Positions 45,383 through 53,568 of a DNA stretch of 64,000 bases are shown here, piece by piece. The stretch's first letter is position 1. Each line of letters begins with the position of its first letter. Origin of the DNA: Microbacterium maritypicum (GTDB lineage Bacteria; Actinomycetota; Actinomycetes; Actinomycetales; Microbacteriaceae); contig NZ_CP168030.1 in the NCBI RefSeq assembly GCF_041529975.1, positions 3,658,001 to 3,722,000 of the forward strand, in the 5' to 3' direction. The notes beneath the pieces are model-generated. The model made no database searches. It worked only from the letters and a program-made list of their open reading frames with translations, and was not told the DNA's origin. The translations under genes were made by a program, and so were the position numbers.

Positions 45383-45418
45383 GAAGCGCCGCACCCTCCG
45401 AAGAGGATGCGGCGCTTC
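45383..45418. terminator. Terminator after the aquaporin gene
   Basis: A stem of about 16 base pairs (one C-A mismatch) closed by a CGAA tetraloop, 17 bases past the aquaporin stop on the minus strand. Confidence 0.75.
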
Positions 45419-45434
45419 GACCGAGCAACGGGAG

Positions 45435-46085
45435 TTACTCCGCGACGGCGATCTTCTTGGCGTCGTCCGTGTTGAGCACGCGGAACAGGATCGCGGCGAT
45501 CACGGCGCCCACGACCGGGGCGGCGATGTAGAGCCACAGCGAGCTCCACGCGAAGTGACCGCTGACCGAGAGGCCGAGCGCGACGGCCGGGTTGAAACCG
45601 CCGCCCGAGATCGAGCCGACCGTGGCCGCACCGACGAACACGGTCGCACCGATCGCGAGACCGTAGAACGAGTTGCCCGCGGTGTCCTTCGACGTGGCCG
45701 TGTTGAGCACGACCCACACGAGGATCAGCGTGAACAGCGCCTCGACGAGGAACGCCGGGCCGACCTCGATGACCATGGCCTCTTCACCGGCCGGCCAGAC
45801 CGACATGCTGACGAGTGCGGCCACCGCGCCACCGACGAACTGTGCGATGAGGTAGGCGATGAAGTCGGCGACGCTGAGGCCGCCGCGCAGGAACACACCG
45901 ACCGAGACGGCCGGGTTGAGGTGGGCGCCCGAGATGTGACCCGTGGAGAACACGAGCACCATCAGGGTGAAGCCGATCGCGAGGGGCGTCAGCGGACTGT
46001 CGCTGTTCACCGCCGCGATGATCGCGAGAACGAAGAGGAAGGTGGCGACCGCTTCTGCGAGCGCCTTGCGTGCCGTACCAGTCAT
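45435..46085 (-). CDS. Aquaporin / MIP-family channel
   Basis: A 216-residue membrane channel with six spans and the two NPA boxes of the family, HLNPAVS and FNPAVAL, that line the pore. It could carry water, glycerol or other small solutes; the selectivity-filter residues were not worked out. AAAGGG precedes the ATG at 46085. The first NPA follows GHISGAH as in typical aquaporins. A strong hairpin follows the gene. Confidence 0.92.
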   Translation of the reverse strand: MTGTARKALAEAVATFLFVLAIIAAVNSDSPLTPLAIGFTLMVLVFSTGHISGAHLNPAVSVGVFLRGGLSVADFIAYLIAQFVGGAVAALVSMSVWPAGEEAMVIEVGPAFLVEALFTLILVWVVLNTATSKDTAGNSFYGLAIGATVFVGAATVGSISGGGFNPAVALGLSVSGHFAWSSLWLYIAAPVVGAVIAAILFRVLNTDDAKKIAVAE

Positions 46086-46335
46086 GAGAGAGCCCTTTGC
46101 TTGGGAATTCCGGAGAGGGGAAGTCACCCGTTTGCCCGCGCACCCTGGCCGACGCACCCCTCGTGCGGCACCGACGCTATCGCTGCGCGCACCGGAATAT
46201 CGGGAAGCCGCGCGGTATTGCTGTGAATTCCCTGAACTCAGGTGCGTGCCCCGATCGCGGCGACATCCACAGCGTCCGGATGCCGGAATCACGCCGGTGA
46301 TGTCAACCCCGTGGCCCGCGCTCCCCCCTTCCCCG

Positions 46336-46341
46336 TAGCGT
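46336..46341 (+). promoter_or_regulatory. -10 box for leaderless APC permease messenger
   Basis: TAGCGT ends 6 bases before the ATG at 46348. The 262-base region between the aquaporin and this gene shows no other feature that I can support. Confidence 0.45.
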
Positions 46342-46347
46342 GCGAGG

Positions 46348-47739
46348 ATGACCACCGAGACTGCCTCCGGCACCGAGGCACCCACGCGGCTGAGACGAGC
46401 GATCACCGGGCCGCTGCTGTTCGCCTTCATCCTCGGAGATGTGCTCGGTGCGGGCATCTACGCGCTCATGGGTGTGCTCTCCGAGAAGGTGGGCGGCATG
46501 CTGTGGGCGCCGCTGCTCCTGGCGCTGCTGCTCGCCATGCTCACCGCCGGCTCCTACGCCGAACTGGTCACCAAGTACCCACGCGCGGGCGGGGCCGCGG
46601 TCTTCGCCGAGCGCGCGTTCCACAGCCCGCTCGTCTCGTTCCTCGTGGGCTTCAGCATGCTCGCGGCGGGTGTGACCAGCGCGGCGGGGCTCGCCATCGC
46701 GTTCGCGGGTGACTACCTGGGCACCTTCCTCGACCTGCCGACCATCCCGGTCGCCATCGCCTTCCTCGCCCTGGTCGGACTGCTGAACGCCCGCGGCATC
46801 CGCGAGTCCCTGGGGGCCAACCTCGTGATGACCGCGATCGAGCTCAGTGGACTCGTGATCGTCGTCGCCGTGGTCGCGATCTTCCTCGGCGGCGGAGGCG
46901 GCGACGTGTCGCGCGTGACCCAGGCGCCCGAGGGCACGAGCGTCGCCATGGCCGTGCTCTCGGGAGCCGTCATCGCGTACTACTCGTTCGTCGGCTTCGA
47001 GACCTCCGCCAACATGATCGAGGAGGTGAAGGATCCGCGGCGTACCTACCCGCGTGCCCTGTTCGGAGCACTCATCACCGCCGGCGCCGTCTACGTCTTC
47101 GTCGGCCTCGCGAGCTCGATCGCCCTCCCGCCCGCCGAGCTGCAGGAGTCCAGCGGCCCGCTGCTCGCCGTGGTCGAGGCCACCGGCGTCAGCATCCCCT
47201 CCTGGCTGTTCAGCCTCATCGCCCTCGTCGCCGTCGCGAACGGCGCCCTGCTGACCATGATCATGGTCAGCCGCCTGACCTACGGCATGGCCGAGCAGGG
47301 CCTGCTGCCGCCGGTGCTCGGCCGCGTGCTCCCGAAACGGAAGACACCGTGGGTCGCGATCCTCACCACCACCCTCGTCGCGATGGGGCTCACCCTCGTC
47401 GGCGATCTGGCGACGCTCGCCGAGACCGTGGTCCTGCTGCTCCTGGTCGTCTTCCTCAGCGTGAACATCTCGGTGCTGGTCCTCCGGCGGGATCACGTCG
47501 AGCACGATCACTTCCGGGTGTGGACGTTCGTCCCTGTGCTCGGGATCGCTTCGTGCATCCTGCTGCTCACCCAGCAGCGCGCGGTCGTCTGGCTCTTCGG
47601 TGCGATCCTGCTCGCCGTCGGCGGCGTCCTGTACCTGCTGGCCCGTTGGAACCGGAAGCGCACCGGCGGCGCACCGCTCAGGACCACCCAGACCCCTGAC
47701 ACCGAAACCGACCCGAAGGAGAATCATGAGCACGCCTGA
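46348..47739 (+). CDS. APC-superfamily amino acid permease
   Basis: A 463-residue transporter with about 12 spans. FILGDVLGAGIYALMG at the start is the conserved first-helix break (GxG) of the APC family, and SFVGFETSANMIEEVKDPRRTYPRA is the conserved loop after span 6. Amino-acid or polyamine uptake is expected; the substrate is not fixed. It is probably leaderless and overlaps the next small gene by 14 bases. Confidence 0.9.
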   Translation: MTTETASGTEAPTRLRRAITGPLLFAFILGDVLGAGIYALMGVLSEKVGGMLWAPLLLALLLAMLTAGSYAELVTKYPRAGGAAVFAERAFHSPLVSFLVGFSMLAAGVTSAAGLAIAFAGDYLGTFLDLPTIPVAIAFLALVGLLNARGIRESLGANLVMTAIELSGLVIVVAVVAIFLGGGGGDVSRVTQAPEGTSVAMAVLSGAVIAYYSFVGFETSANMIEEVKDPRRTYPRALFGALITAGAVYVFVGLASSIALPPAELQESSGPLLAVVEATGVSIPSWLFSLIALVAVANGALLTMIMVSRLTYGMAEQGLLPPVLGRVLPKRKTPWVAILTTTLVAMGLTLVGDLATLAETVVLLLLVVFLSVNISVLVLRRDHVEHDHFRVWTFVPVLGIASCILLLTQQRAVVWLFGAILLAVGGVLYLLARWNRKRTGGAPLRTTQTPDTETDPKENHEHA

Positions 47740-47929
47740 GAACAGCGCCGAAGACATGACGAGCGCCGAGAAGCGCCACGATCAGCTCACCGCTGCGCCG
47801 GATGCCACCGAGGCCGACGCCGCCCCGCGCATCGAGGTCAGCGAGCACGACGGCAACACCCGGATCGACATCGCCCCCGACGCTCCGGTGCGTCCGGGGC
47901 CCGGCCCCGGAGTCGAGGCCGACGACTGA
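47726..47929 (+). CDS. Small acidic hypothetical protein
   Basis: A 67-residue, acidic, Pro/Ala/Glu/Asp-rich protein without a membrane span or cysteines. The start is well supported: GAAGGAG lies 6 bases before ATG, inside the end of the permease gene. Being coupled to the APC permease it could be a partner or regulator of it, but no function is recognised. Confidence 0.7.
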   Translation: MSTPENSAEDMTSAEKRHDQLTAAPDATEADAAPRIEVSEHDGNTRIDIAPDAPVRPGPGPGVEADD

Positions 47930-47937
47930 GCCGCGGT

Positions 47938-48516
47938 TCAGACCCCGGCGGTCGCGCCGGTCCGCTCCCGCGTGGTCGTGACGGTCGCGAACCCGCGGGC
48001 CGAGAGGATGCTCTCGGTGCGGCGCATGAGATCCTCCCCCGACACCGCGGCGAGCGCACCGTGCGCCGGGATGGCGGAGGTGGTCGTCGCATCCGTCACG
48101 AACTCGACCTCGAAGCCGAGGTCGGCGGCGATACGTGCGGTCGTCTCGCAGCACTGCTCCGTGCGGATGCCGCAGACGACGACGCGGCGGATGCCGGCAC
48201 GCCGCAGTCGCTCCTCGAGGTCGGTCGAGCCGAACGCGTTGACGGTGGTCTTCGTCAGGGCGTCCTCGGAATCCCGAGGTTCGAGTTCCTCGATCACCCG
48301 CACGAACCCGTTGGCGGGATCGAACACGCCCCCGGTCCCCGGTTCGGAGTGGGTGACCCACACGACCGGGTCGCCGACTTCGCGGGCGTGCGCGACGAGG
48401 AGTGCGATGTTGTCGAGCACTGCCGGGTTCGCGGTCGCCGCCCAGTCGTCGGCGCGCTGGCGGAACGACTCCTGCGCATCGATGACCAGCAGGGCGGTGT
48501 CGGGAGAAGTCGTCAT
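47938..48516 (-). CDS. Cysteine hydrolase, isochorismatase-like family
   Basis: A 192-residue isochorismatase-fold hydrolase. The catalytic triad is visible: Asp in VIDAQESF, Lys in LTKTTVNAF and Cys in GIRTEQCCETT. Such proteins cleave amides (nicotinamidase, ureidoacrylate or similar); the exact substrate is not shown. Start at 48516 puts the conserved TALLVIDAQ strand near the N-terminus. Convergent with the APC permease and its small partner. Confidence 0.88.
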   Translation of the reverse strand: MTTSPDTALLVIDAQESFRQRADDWAATANPAVLDNIALLVAHAREVGDPVVWVTHSEPGTGGVFDPANGFVRVIEELEPRDSEDALTKTTVNAFGSTDLEERLRRAGIRRVVVCGIRTEQCCETTARIAADLGFEVEFVTDATTTSAIPAHGALAAVSGEDLMRRTESILSARGFATVTTTRERTGATAGV

Positions 48517-48590
48517 GGACTCATCGTGATCGCCGCCGAGGCGCCGGGCAAGATCCGATCCGGCCAACGACCGCACGGTTCCGGACAGCG

Positions 48591-49607
48591 TCAGAGCCAG
48601 CCCTTGCGCTTGAACACCGCGTACAGGGCGAAGCCCAGCACGACCATCATGCCGATGGCCATCGGATAGCCGAGCAGCCAGTGCAGCTCGGGCATGTGGT
48701 CGAAGTTCATGCCGTAGATCGTGCCGACCAGCGTCGGCGCGAAGAGGATCGCTGCCCAGCCCGAGATCTTCTTGACCTCGTCGTTCTGACGGATGCTGAG
48801 CTCCGTCATCCGCCGCATCTCCTCGTTCTGCCGACGGGCCACGATCGTCGACTCGACGGTGAGGGCGTTGTCGAGCACGGTGCGGAAGGTCGTCGCGCGG
48901 TCGCTCACCCGGAGCGTGTGATCGAGCACGTCGCGCAGGTAGCTGCGCAGCTCCTCCCCCACGAGGTACTTGTCCGAGCCGCGCAGCAGCGCCTCGAGCA
49001 TCCCGGAGAGCGGCTGCGTCGCGCGCTGGAAATCGATGACCTCCCTGCCGAGCTCGTAGATGCGCTGCGTGGCATCCACGTCTGCCTCGAAGAGCTGGCT
49101 CTCGATCTCGTCGATGTCGTTCTCGAGTCCTGCGAGGACCGGCGCGTACTCGTCGACCACCTCGTCGAGGATGGCATACAGCACGGCTTCGGGACCATGG
49201 GCGAGCAGCGCCGGGTCGTTCTCCAGCCGGTGCCGCACGCGTCCGAGGTCCGGAGATTCGGCATGCCGGATCGTCACGACGAAATCAGGGCCGACCAGCA
49301 CATGCACCTCGCCGAACTCGACCTCCTCGGCCTCGTCGAGGTAGCGAGCCGGGCGCAGCACCATGAACAGCACATCGCCGTACCGCTCCAGCTTGGCGCG
49401 CTGGTGTCCCGACAGCGCGTCCTCGACGACGAGGGCATGGATGCCGAATTCGTCAGCGACTTCGCGGATCTCTTCCTCGCTGGGCCGGTACAGCCCGATC
49501 CAGCTCATCCCGCCGCGTTCCCGCATGCGCTCGAACGTCTCGCTCAGGCTCTGCGGATTCTCGGTGCGCACACCGTCCACGTAGATCGCGTTGTCGATGA
49601 TCGCCAT
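48591..49607 (-). CDS. corA: CorA-type magnesium/cobalt transporter
   Basis: A 338-residue CorA-family channel. A long alpha/beta cytoplasmic domain with coiled-coil helices is followed by two C-terminal spans; the signature YGMNFDHMPE precedes the last span and closes the pore entrance, and the C-terminus KRKGWL is basic as in the family. It should admit Mg2+ (or Co2+/Ni2+). The ATG at 49607 has GGAAGGG upstream. Confidence 0.93.
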   Translation of the reverse strand: MAIIDNAIYVDGVRTENPQSLSETFERMRERGGMSWIGLYRPSEEEIREVADEFGIHALVVEDALSGHQRAKLERYGDVLFMVLRPARYLDEAEEVEFGEVHVLVGPDFVVTIRHAESPDLGRVRHRLENDPALLAHGPEAVLYAILDEVVDEYAPVLAGLENDIDEIESQLFEADVDATQRIYELGREVIDFQRATQPLSGMLEALLRGSDKYLVGEELRSYLRDVLDHTLRVSDRATTFRTVLDNALTVESTIVARRQNEEMRRMTELSIRQNDEVKKISGWAAILFAPTLVGTIYGMNFDHMPELHWLLGYPMAIGMMVVLGFALYAVFKRKGWL

Positions 49608-49645
49608 CGTCGCCCTTCCCTTCCGCACCGAGGTCGGGCCGGTGA

Positions 49646-50920
49646 TCACTCCGCAGGCGGCACGCAGGCGAGCGCGGACTTCGTGATCGCCTCGTGGTAC
49701 TGCTCCGCCGTGAAGGGGAGCCCGAACTCCGGCGCGGTCTGACCGGACGCCGCGGGGGCCTTCGACGCGATCGCCGCGAGCTCCCACGACAGCTGCTGCG
49801 CGATCGCCACGCCGGCCGTCGAGTCGTTCAGCACCACGGCGACCGTGAACCCGGTCGTCGGATCGGAGTATGCGGCCGTGGCGTAACCGGGAACCGAGCC
49901 GTGCTGACCGACCATCGAGCCCACGAGGAACGCCCCACCCGCGGTCTGGAACCAGGAGGGGTCATGTGCGCCGGCCGGGAGCGGGCTGCCGAAGCGGGCC
50001 GGAGTGTCCTTGGTGCGCAGCACCTGCTTCGCCTCCGCCTGGACGTAGCGGCCGAGGTCGGTGATGTTCGAGACCACGCCGGAGTCGGTGTAGCCGGAGC
50101 TGGCCGACAGCGTGGTGATGTCGACCGGGGCGGCGCAGTTGTAGCCACCCTCGACGGCCGACATGTAGTGCCCGTTCATCGGGGTGTCGCCCGGGGCGGC
50201 CGGCGTCGAGCCGGGAAGCGAGGTGGCGGCGAGCTCGAGCGGCTCCGTGACGTACTCCGCGATCAGCTCGGATGCCGACATGCCCGTGGCCCGCTCCAGA
50301 GCGAGGCCGAGGAGGAGGTATCCCGCGTCGGAGTCGCGGAAGGTCGTCGCCGGTGCCACCCTCTCGCGGCCCAGCCCGTAGCCGGCGAGCTCCAACGGAG
50401 CCCATATCCGCTCCGGGGTGTTCAGCAGCGCACCCTTGATCGTCGGCTCGGACGATCCGGCCCCGCTCGTGCCGTTGCACAGGTCGAGGAGCGTGACGTC
50501 CTTCATGTCGGCGACGCCCGAGACGTACTTGGGCACCTTGGCGTCGAGTTTGACGGTCCCCTCGTCGGCGAGGGCGTAGAGCACATCGCACGTCATGAGG
50601 CGGGTCACGTCCGCGACGCGGAACGTCATGTCGGTGGACAGTTCACCGCCGTCGCGGTCCTGTGTGCCCGATGCGGTGACCCAGCTGCCGCTCCAGGGGA
50701 CCCAGACGCCCACGATGGCCCCGGAGGCGCCGGACGCGGTCAGCGCGTTGTCGACCGCCGCCTGCATCGCGTCGACCGTCGCATCGGGCAGAGCGCCGTC
50801 GACCTGAGCCGGTGGTGTGTACGTGAAGGAGCCTTCGGAGGAGCATCCGGTGAGGACGAGAGCGAGCACGGCCGCACTGGCCGCTGCGGCGCGCCAACGG
50901 CGCGACGAGAGAAGCTGCAT
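49646..50920 (-). CDS. Beta-lactamase-fold lipoprotein lacking catalytic residues
   Basis: A 424-residue lipoprotein (lipobox LVLTGC, Cys 26) with the serine beta-lactamase/PBP fold (class C/EstB type). The catalytic motif that should read S-x-x-K is D-V-T-R (Asp 104 and Arg 107 in FRVADVTR); the Tyr-x-Asn motif is D-S-D (196-198 in FRDSDAGYLLLG); and the HTSG block reads NGTSG. Only HGSVPGY near residue 338 is close to consensus. It is therefore probably a non-catalytic binding or scaffold protein of the cell surface. It ends 38 bases from corA, same strand. Confidence 0.85.
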   Translation of the reverse strand: MQLLSSRRWRAAAASAAVLALVLTGCSSEGSFTYTPPAQVDGALPDATVDAMQAAVDNALTASGASGAIVGVWVPWSGSWVTASGTQDRDGGELSTDMTFRVADVTRLMTCDVLYALADEGTVKLDAKVPKYVSGVADMKDVTLLDLCNGTSGAGSSEPTIKGALLNTPERIWAPLELAGYGLGRERVAPATTFRDSDAGYLLLGLALERATGMSASELIAEYVTEPLELAATSLPGSTPAAPGDTPMNGHYMSAVEGGYNCAAPVDITTLSASSGYTDSGVVSNITDLGRYVQAEAKQVLRTKDTPARFGSPLPAGAHDPSWFQTAGGAFLVGSMVGQHGSVPGYATAAYSDPTTGFTVAVVLNDSTAGVAIAQQLSWELAAIASKAPAASGQTAPEFGLPFTAEQYHEAITKSALACVPPAE

Positions 50921-51017
50921 GTAGAACCCCCGAGGATGTGTCTCCCGAGTCTAGAACGCGGATCCTGAAAGACGGCCCCGCGCCGGGCGATCCCCCCGCG
51001 CGCGTAAGGTGAGAATC

Positions 51018-51329
51018 GTGCCCCACCTCTTCGACGCCGACGTGATCACCGCCGTTCTCCGCCACATGAACGGCGACCACACCGACGATAATCTGCTCAT
51101 CGCCCGCGCCTTTGCCGAGACCGACGCCGAGATCAGCGAGTCCGTCATGACGGGCTTCGACGGCGATGGTGGAGTGTGGGAGATCACCGCCGGCGGCGCC
51201 GCGTCCGAGCTGCGCGTGCCGTGGCCCGGAGGACCGATCGCCGACCGCCCGTCTGTGCGTCGCGAGGTCGTGGCGCTCTACGACGAGGCCTGCGCCCGCC
51301 TCGGTGTCGAGCCTCGCCCGCACGCCTGA
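51018..51329 (+). CDS. DUF2470 domain protein
   Basis: A 103-residue protein matching DUF2470, the domain attached to HugZ-type heme enzymes. HMNGDHTDDNLLIARAF holds the His-Met-Asn-x-Asp-His pattern typical of this heme-binding-like domain. The GTG at 51018 has AAGGTGAG upstream; a GTG three codons earlier is less well placed. It lies next to a heme oxygenase gene, so a role in iron release from heme is likely. Confidence 0.82.
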   Translation: MPHLFDADVITAVLRHMNGDHTDDNLLIARAFAETDAEISESVMTGFDGDGGVWEITAGGAASELRVPWPGGPIADRPSVRREVVALYDEACARLGVEPRPHA

Positions 51330-51381
51330 TCGTCGCGGAGGCGGGTCTCCGGACGACTTCCGACAACTCCGGGCTTTCCTC

Positions 51382-51400
51382 TGAGGTAAGGCTCCCCTTA
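51382..51400 (+). promoter_or_regulatory. Iron box (IdeR/DtxR-type operator) upstream of heme oxygenase
   Basis: TGAGGTAAGGCTCCCCTTA matches the actinobacterial iron-box consensus (TTAGGTTAGGCTAACCTAA) at 14 of 19 bases and has dyad symmetry. It overlaps the promoter region 10 bases before the heme-oxygenase start, so iron-loaded IdeR/DtxR should shut the gene. Confidence 0.75.
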
Positions 51401-51404
51401 CACT
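51399..51404 (+). promoter_or_regulatory. -10 box for heme oxygenase (leaderless)
   Basis: TACACT ends 6 bases before the ATG at 51411 and overlaps the end of the iron box. Confidence 0.45.
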
Positions 51405-51410
51405 GAGGTC

Positions 51411-52058
51411 ATGCCCGAGATCCTCTCCTTCTCCGCCGCCCTGCGCGAGCGCTCGTCCGGATCCCACTCCCGCAGCGAGACCGCCGGCTTCATGTCCGAC
51501 CTCCTGAAGGGCGAGGGCTCCCGCGAGGACTACATCTCGCTCGTCGCTCAGCACTACTTCATCTACGAAGCACTCGAGAGCGCCGGCGACCGCATGCGCC
51601 AGGACCCGATCGCCTCGGTCTTCATCAGCGACAAGCTCACCCGCCTTCCCGCGCTCGAGGCCGACCTGGAGTTCCTCCTCGGGGCCGACTGGCGCGAGCA
51701 GATCGTGCCGCTGCCGACCACGCAGCGCTACGTCGACCGCATCCGTCAGGTCGGGGCGACCTGGGCCGGCGGCTTCGTGGCACATCACTACACGCGGTAC
51801 CTCGGCGACCTCTCCGGCGGGATCTTCATCGGCCGCGTGATGGCCCGTCGCTTCGGCTTCGAGACCAACGGCATCGGCTTCTACCTGTTCGACGACATCG
51901 CCGACCCGTCGGCCTTCAAGGACGTGTACCGCGAGCAGCTGGATGCGGCACCGTGGGACGACGCCGAACGCGAGCGGGTGATCGACGAGGTGCTCCTCGC
52001 CTACCGCTTCAACACCGAGCTCTTCGAAGACCTCGACCGGGCGCGCGCCGCGGCCTGA
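51411..52058 (+). CDS. hmuO: Heme oxygenase, biliverdin-producing
   Basis: A 215-residue heme oxygenase that opens heme to biliverdin, carbon monoxide and Fe2+. The proximal heme ligand is His 19 (SGSHSRSE, as in HmuO), and GDLSGG (YLGDLSGGIFIG) is the distal helix motif that contacts the heme. It is cytoplasmic and preceded by an iron box, so it is expressed when iron is scarce. The DUF2470 gene lies 81 bases upstream in the same direction. Confidence 0.95.
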   Translation: MPEILSFSAALRERSSGSHSRSETAGFMSDLLKGEGSREDYISLVAQHYFIYEALESAGDRMRQDPIASVFISDKLTRLPALEADLEFLLGADWREQIVPLPTTQRYVDRIRQVGATWAGGFVAHHYTRYLGDLSGGIFIGRVMARRFGFETNGIGFYLFDDIADPSAFKDVYREQLDAAPWDDAERERVIDEVLLAYRFNTELFEDLDRARAAA

Positions 52059-52068
52059 GGCGCCGGCG

Positions 52069-53496
52069 TCAGCTCTTCGGCAGCTCCGGTGTCGACGCCG
52101 CGAGCCAGGCGTCGCGCATGAACCGGCGCACATCCTCGTCCACCCGGATGTCGCGGGGTCGCAGCGGGCGCGAGAGGTAGAGCCCCTCGAGCGAAGTCAG
52201 CCGGCTCAGCGCCACGTACGTCTGCCCCGGCGCGAACGCCCCGGAGCCGAGGTCGATGATCGCGCGCTCGTAGGTCTTGCCCTGCGACTTGTGGATCGTG
52301 ACCGCCCAGGCCAGCCGCAGCGGGAACTGGGTGAACTCGGCCACCACGTCGCGCGACAGCTTCTTGGTGTTCTGGTCGTACGCGTAGCGGAACCGTTCCC
52401 ACACGGCGGGCTCGACGTCGACCTCCTCGCCGTCGATGTCGACGCGCACCGCGCTGCCGATGATGCGCACCACTGTTCCGATGGTGCCGTTGACCCAGCG
52501 GGGCGGCTCTCCGGACATCGCCGTGTCGTTGCGCAGGAACATCACCTGCGCGCCGACCTTGAGCTTCAGCTCGCTCTCGGCCGGCAGCGACGCCTCGCCG
52601 CGTCCGAAGTCGCCGCTGACCTCGGCGCGCGCGGTCTGCTCCTTGCCGGGCAGCGCAGCAAGGTGCCTGCTGTTGATGCTGTTCACGATGTCGTTGCGCG
52701 TGGCGAGGGTGATCATCGGCACCTCGCCGGGCTCCGGCTCCGGCGGCGTCCGCGCCCCCTGCGTGTTCAGAACGCCGGCGATCTCGGCGGTGACCCGTCC
52801 GTAGCGCACGGCGTTGAGCATCGCCTTGAACCCGTCGTCGGACTGCCGGTGGATCTGCACCAGCTCCCGCACGTGCAGCTCGGCGCGGGTGTCGACCTCG
52901 AACAGGCCGCCCTGATCGGAGATCCCGGACCCGCCGGCCCACACCTTGGCGTCGAAGAACCAGAACGAGCGGTAGTGGTCCTGCACGTAGCGCGCCTCGT
53001 CACCACGAGGGGGGACGGGCGCCAGCTGGTACGGGTCGCCGAACATGACGACCTGCACGCCGCCGAACGGTTCGCCCCTGCGGCCTCTGGCCTGGCGCAG
53101 GGAGCGGTCGATCGCATCCATCAGGTCGGCGTTGACCATCGAGATCTCGTCGATCACGAGCGTCTCGATGGCGTTGAGGATGCGCCGCGTCGCATCGTTC
53201 TGATCGATGTCGGCATCACCGATCAGGCCGATCGGCAACCGGAAGAGCGAATGGATGGTCTGGCCCTCGACGTTGAGCGCCGCGACACCCGTCGGCGCGC
53301 AGATGGCGATCTGCTTCTTGGTGTTCCAGGCGAAGTGCTGTAGCAGCGTCGACTTGCCGGTGCCGGCACGCCCGGTGATGAAGACGTGCTCGCCGGTGTC
53401 CTCGATGAGCCGGAACAGCTCTTGCTGCTCCTCGGACAGGGCGGGAAGGGACACGGCACTCACAGGGGAAGCAGACGGAAACGGGGCGCCACCCAT
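52069..53496 (-). CDS. Pif1/RecD-like superfamily 1 DNA helicase
   Basis: A 475-residue SF1B helicase. Walker A GRAGTGKST (residues 42-50), Walker B LVIDEISM, motif III GDPYQLAPV, and the late motifs AVTIHKSQGKT and TYVALSRL are all present. Such proteins are 5'-3' DNA helicases involved in replication or recombination housekeeping. ATG at 53496 is preferred; a GTG at 53463 is also in frame and possible. The frame open further upstream is antisense to the next gene. Confidence 0.9.
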   Translation of the reverse strand: MGGAPFPSASPVSAVSLPALSEEQQELFRLIEDTGEHVFITGRAGTGKSTLLQHFAWNTKKQIAICAPTGVAALNVEGQTIHSLFRLPIGLIGDADIDQNDATRRILNAIETLVIDEISMVNADLMDAIDRSLRQARGRRGEPFGGVQVVMFGDPYQLAPVPPRGDEARYVQDHYRSFWFFDAKVWAGGSGISDQGGLFEVDTRAELHVRELVQIHRQSDDGFKAMLNAVRYGRVTAEIAGVLNTQGARTPPEPEPGEVPMITLATRNDIVNSINSRHLAALPGKEQTARAEVSGDFGRGEASLPAESELKLKVGAQVMFLRNDTAMSGEPPRWVNGTIGTVVRIIGSAVRVDIDGEEVDVEPAVWERFRYAYDQNTKKLSRDVVAEFTQFPLRLAWAVTIHKSQGKTYERAIIDLGSGAFAPGQTYVALSRLTSLEGLYLSRPLRPRDIRVDEDVRRFMRDAWLAASTPELPKS

Positions 53497-53556
53497 GCTA
53501 CGTCCCGGCATCCGCCCGGGGCCGCCGACGCTCGGCGTCCCCCCAGGACGCCCTCC

Positions 53557-53562
53557 TAGACT
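53557..53562 (+). promoter_or_regulatory. -10 box for leaderless messenger
   Basis: TAGACT ends 6 bases before the ATG at 53569, with no ribosome binding site between. Confidence 0.5.
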
Positions 53563-53568
53563 GACGCC

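Noticed and set aside
49646..50920. Active D-alanyl-D-alanine carboxypeptidase or beta-lactamase
   Set aside because: Catalytic SxxK and YxN residues are replaced.
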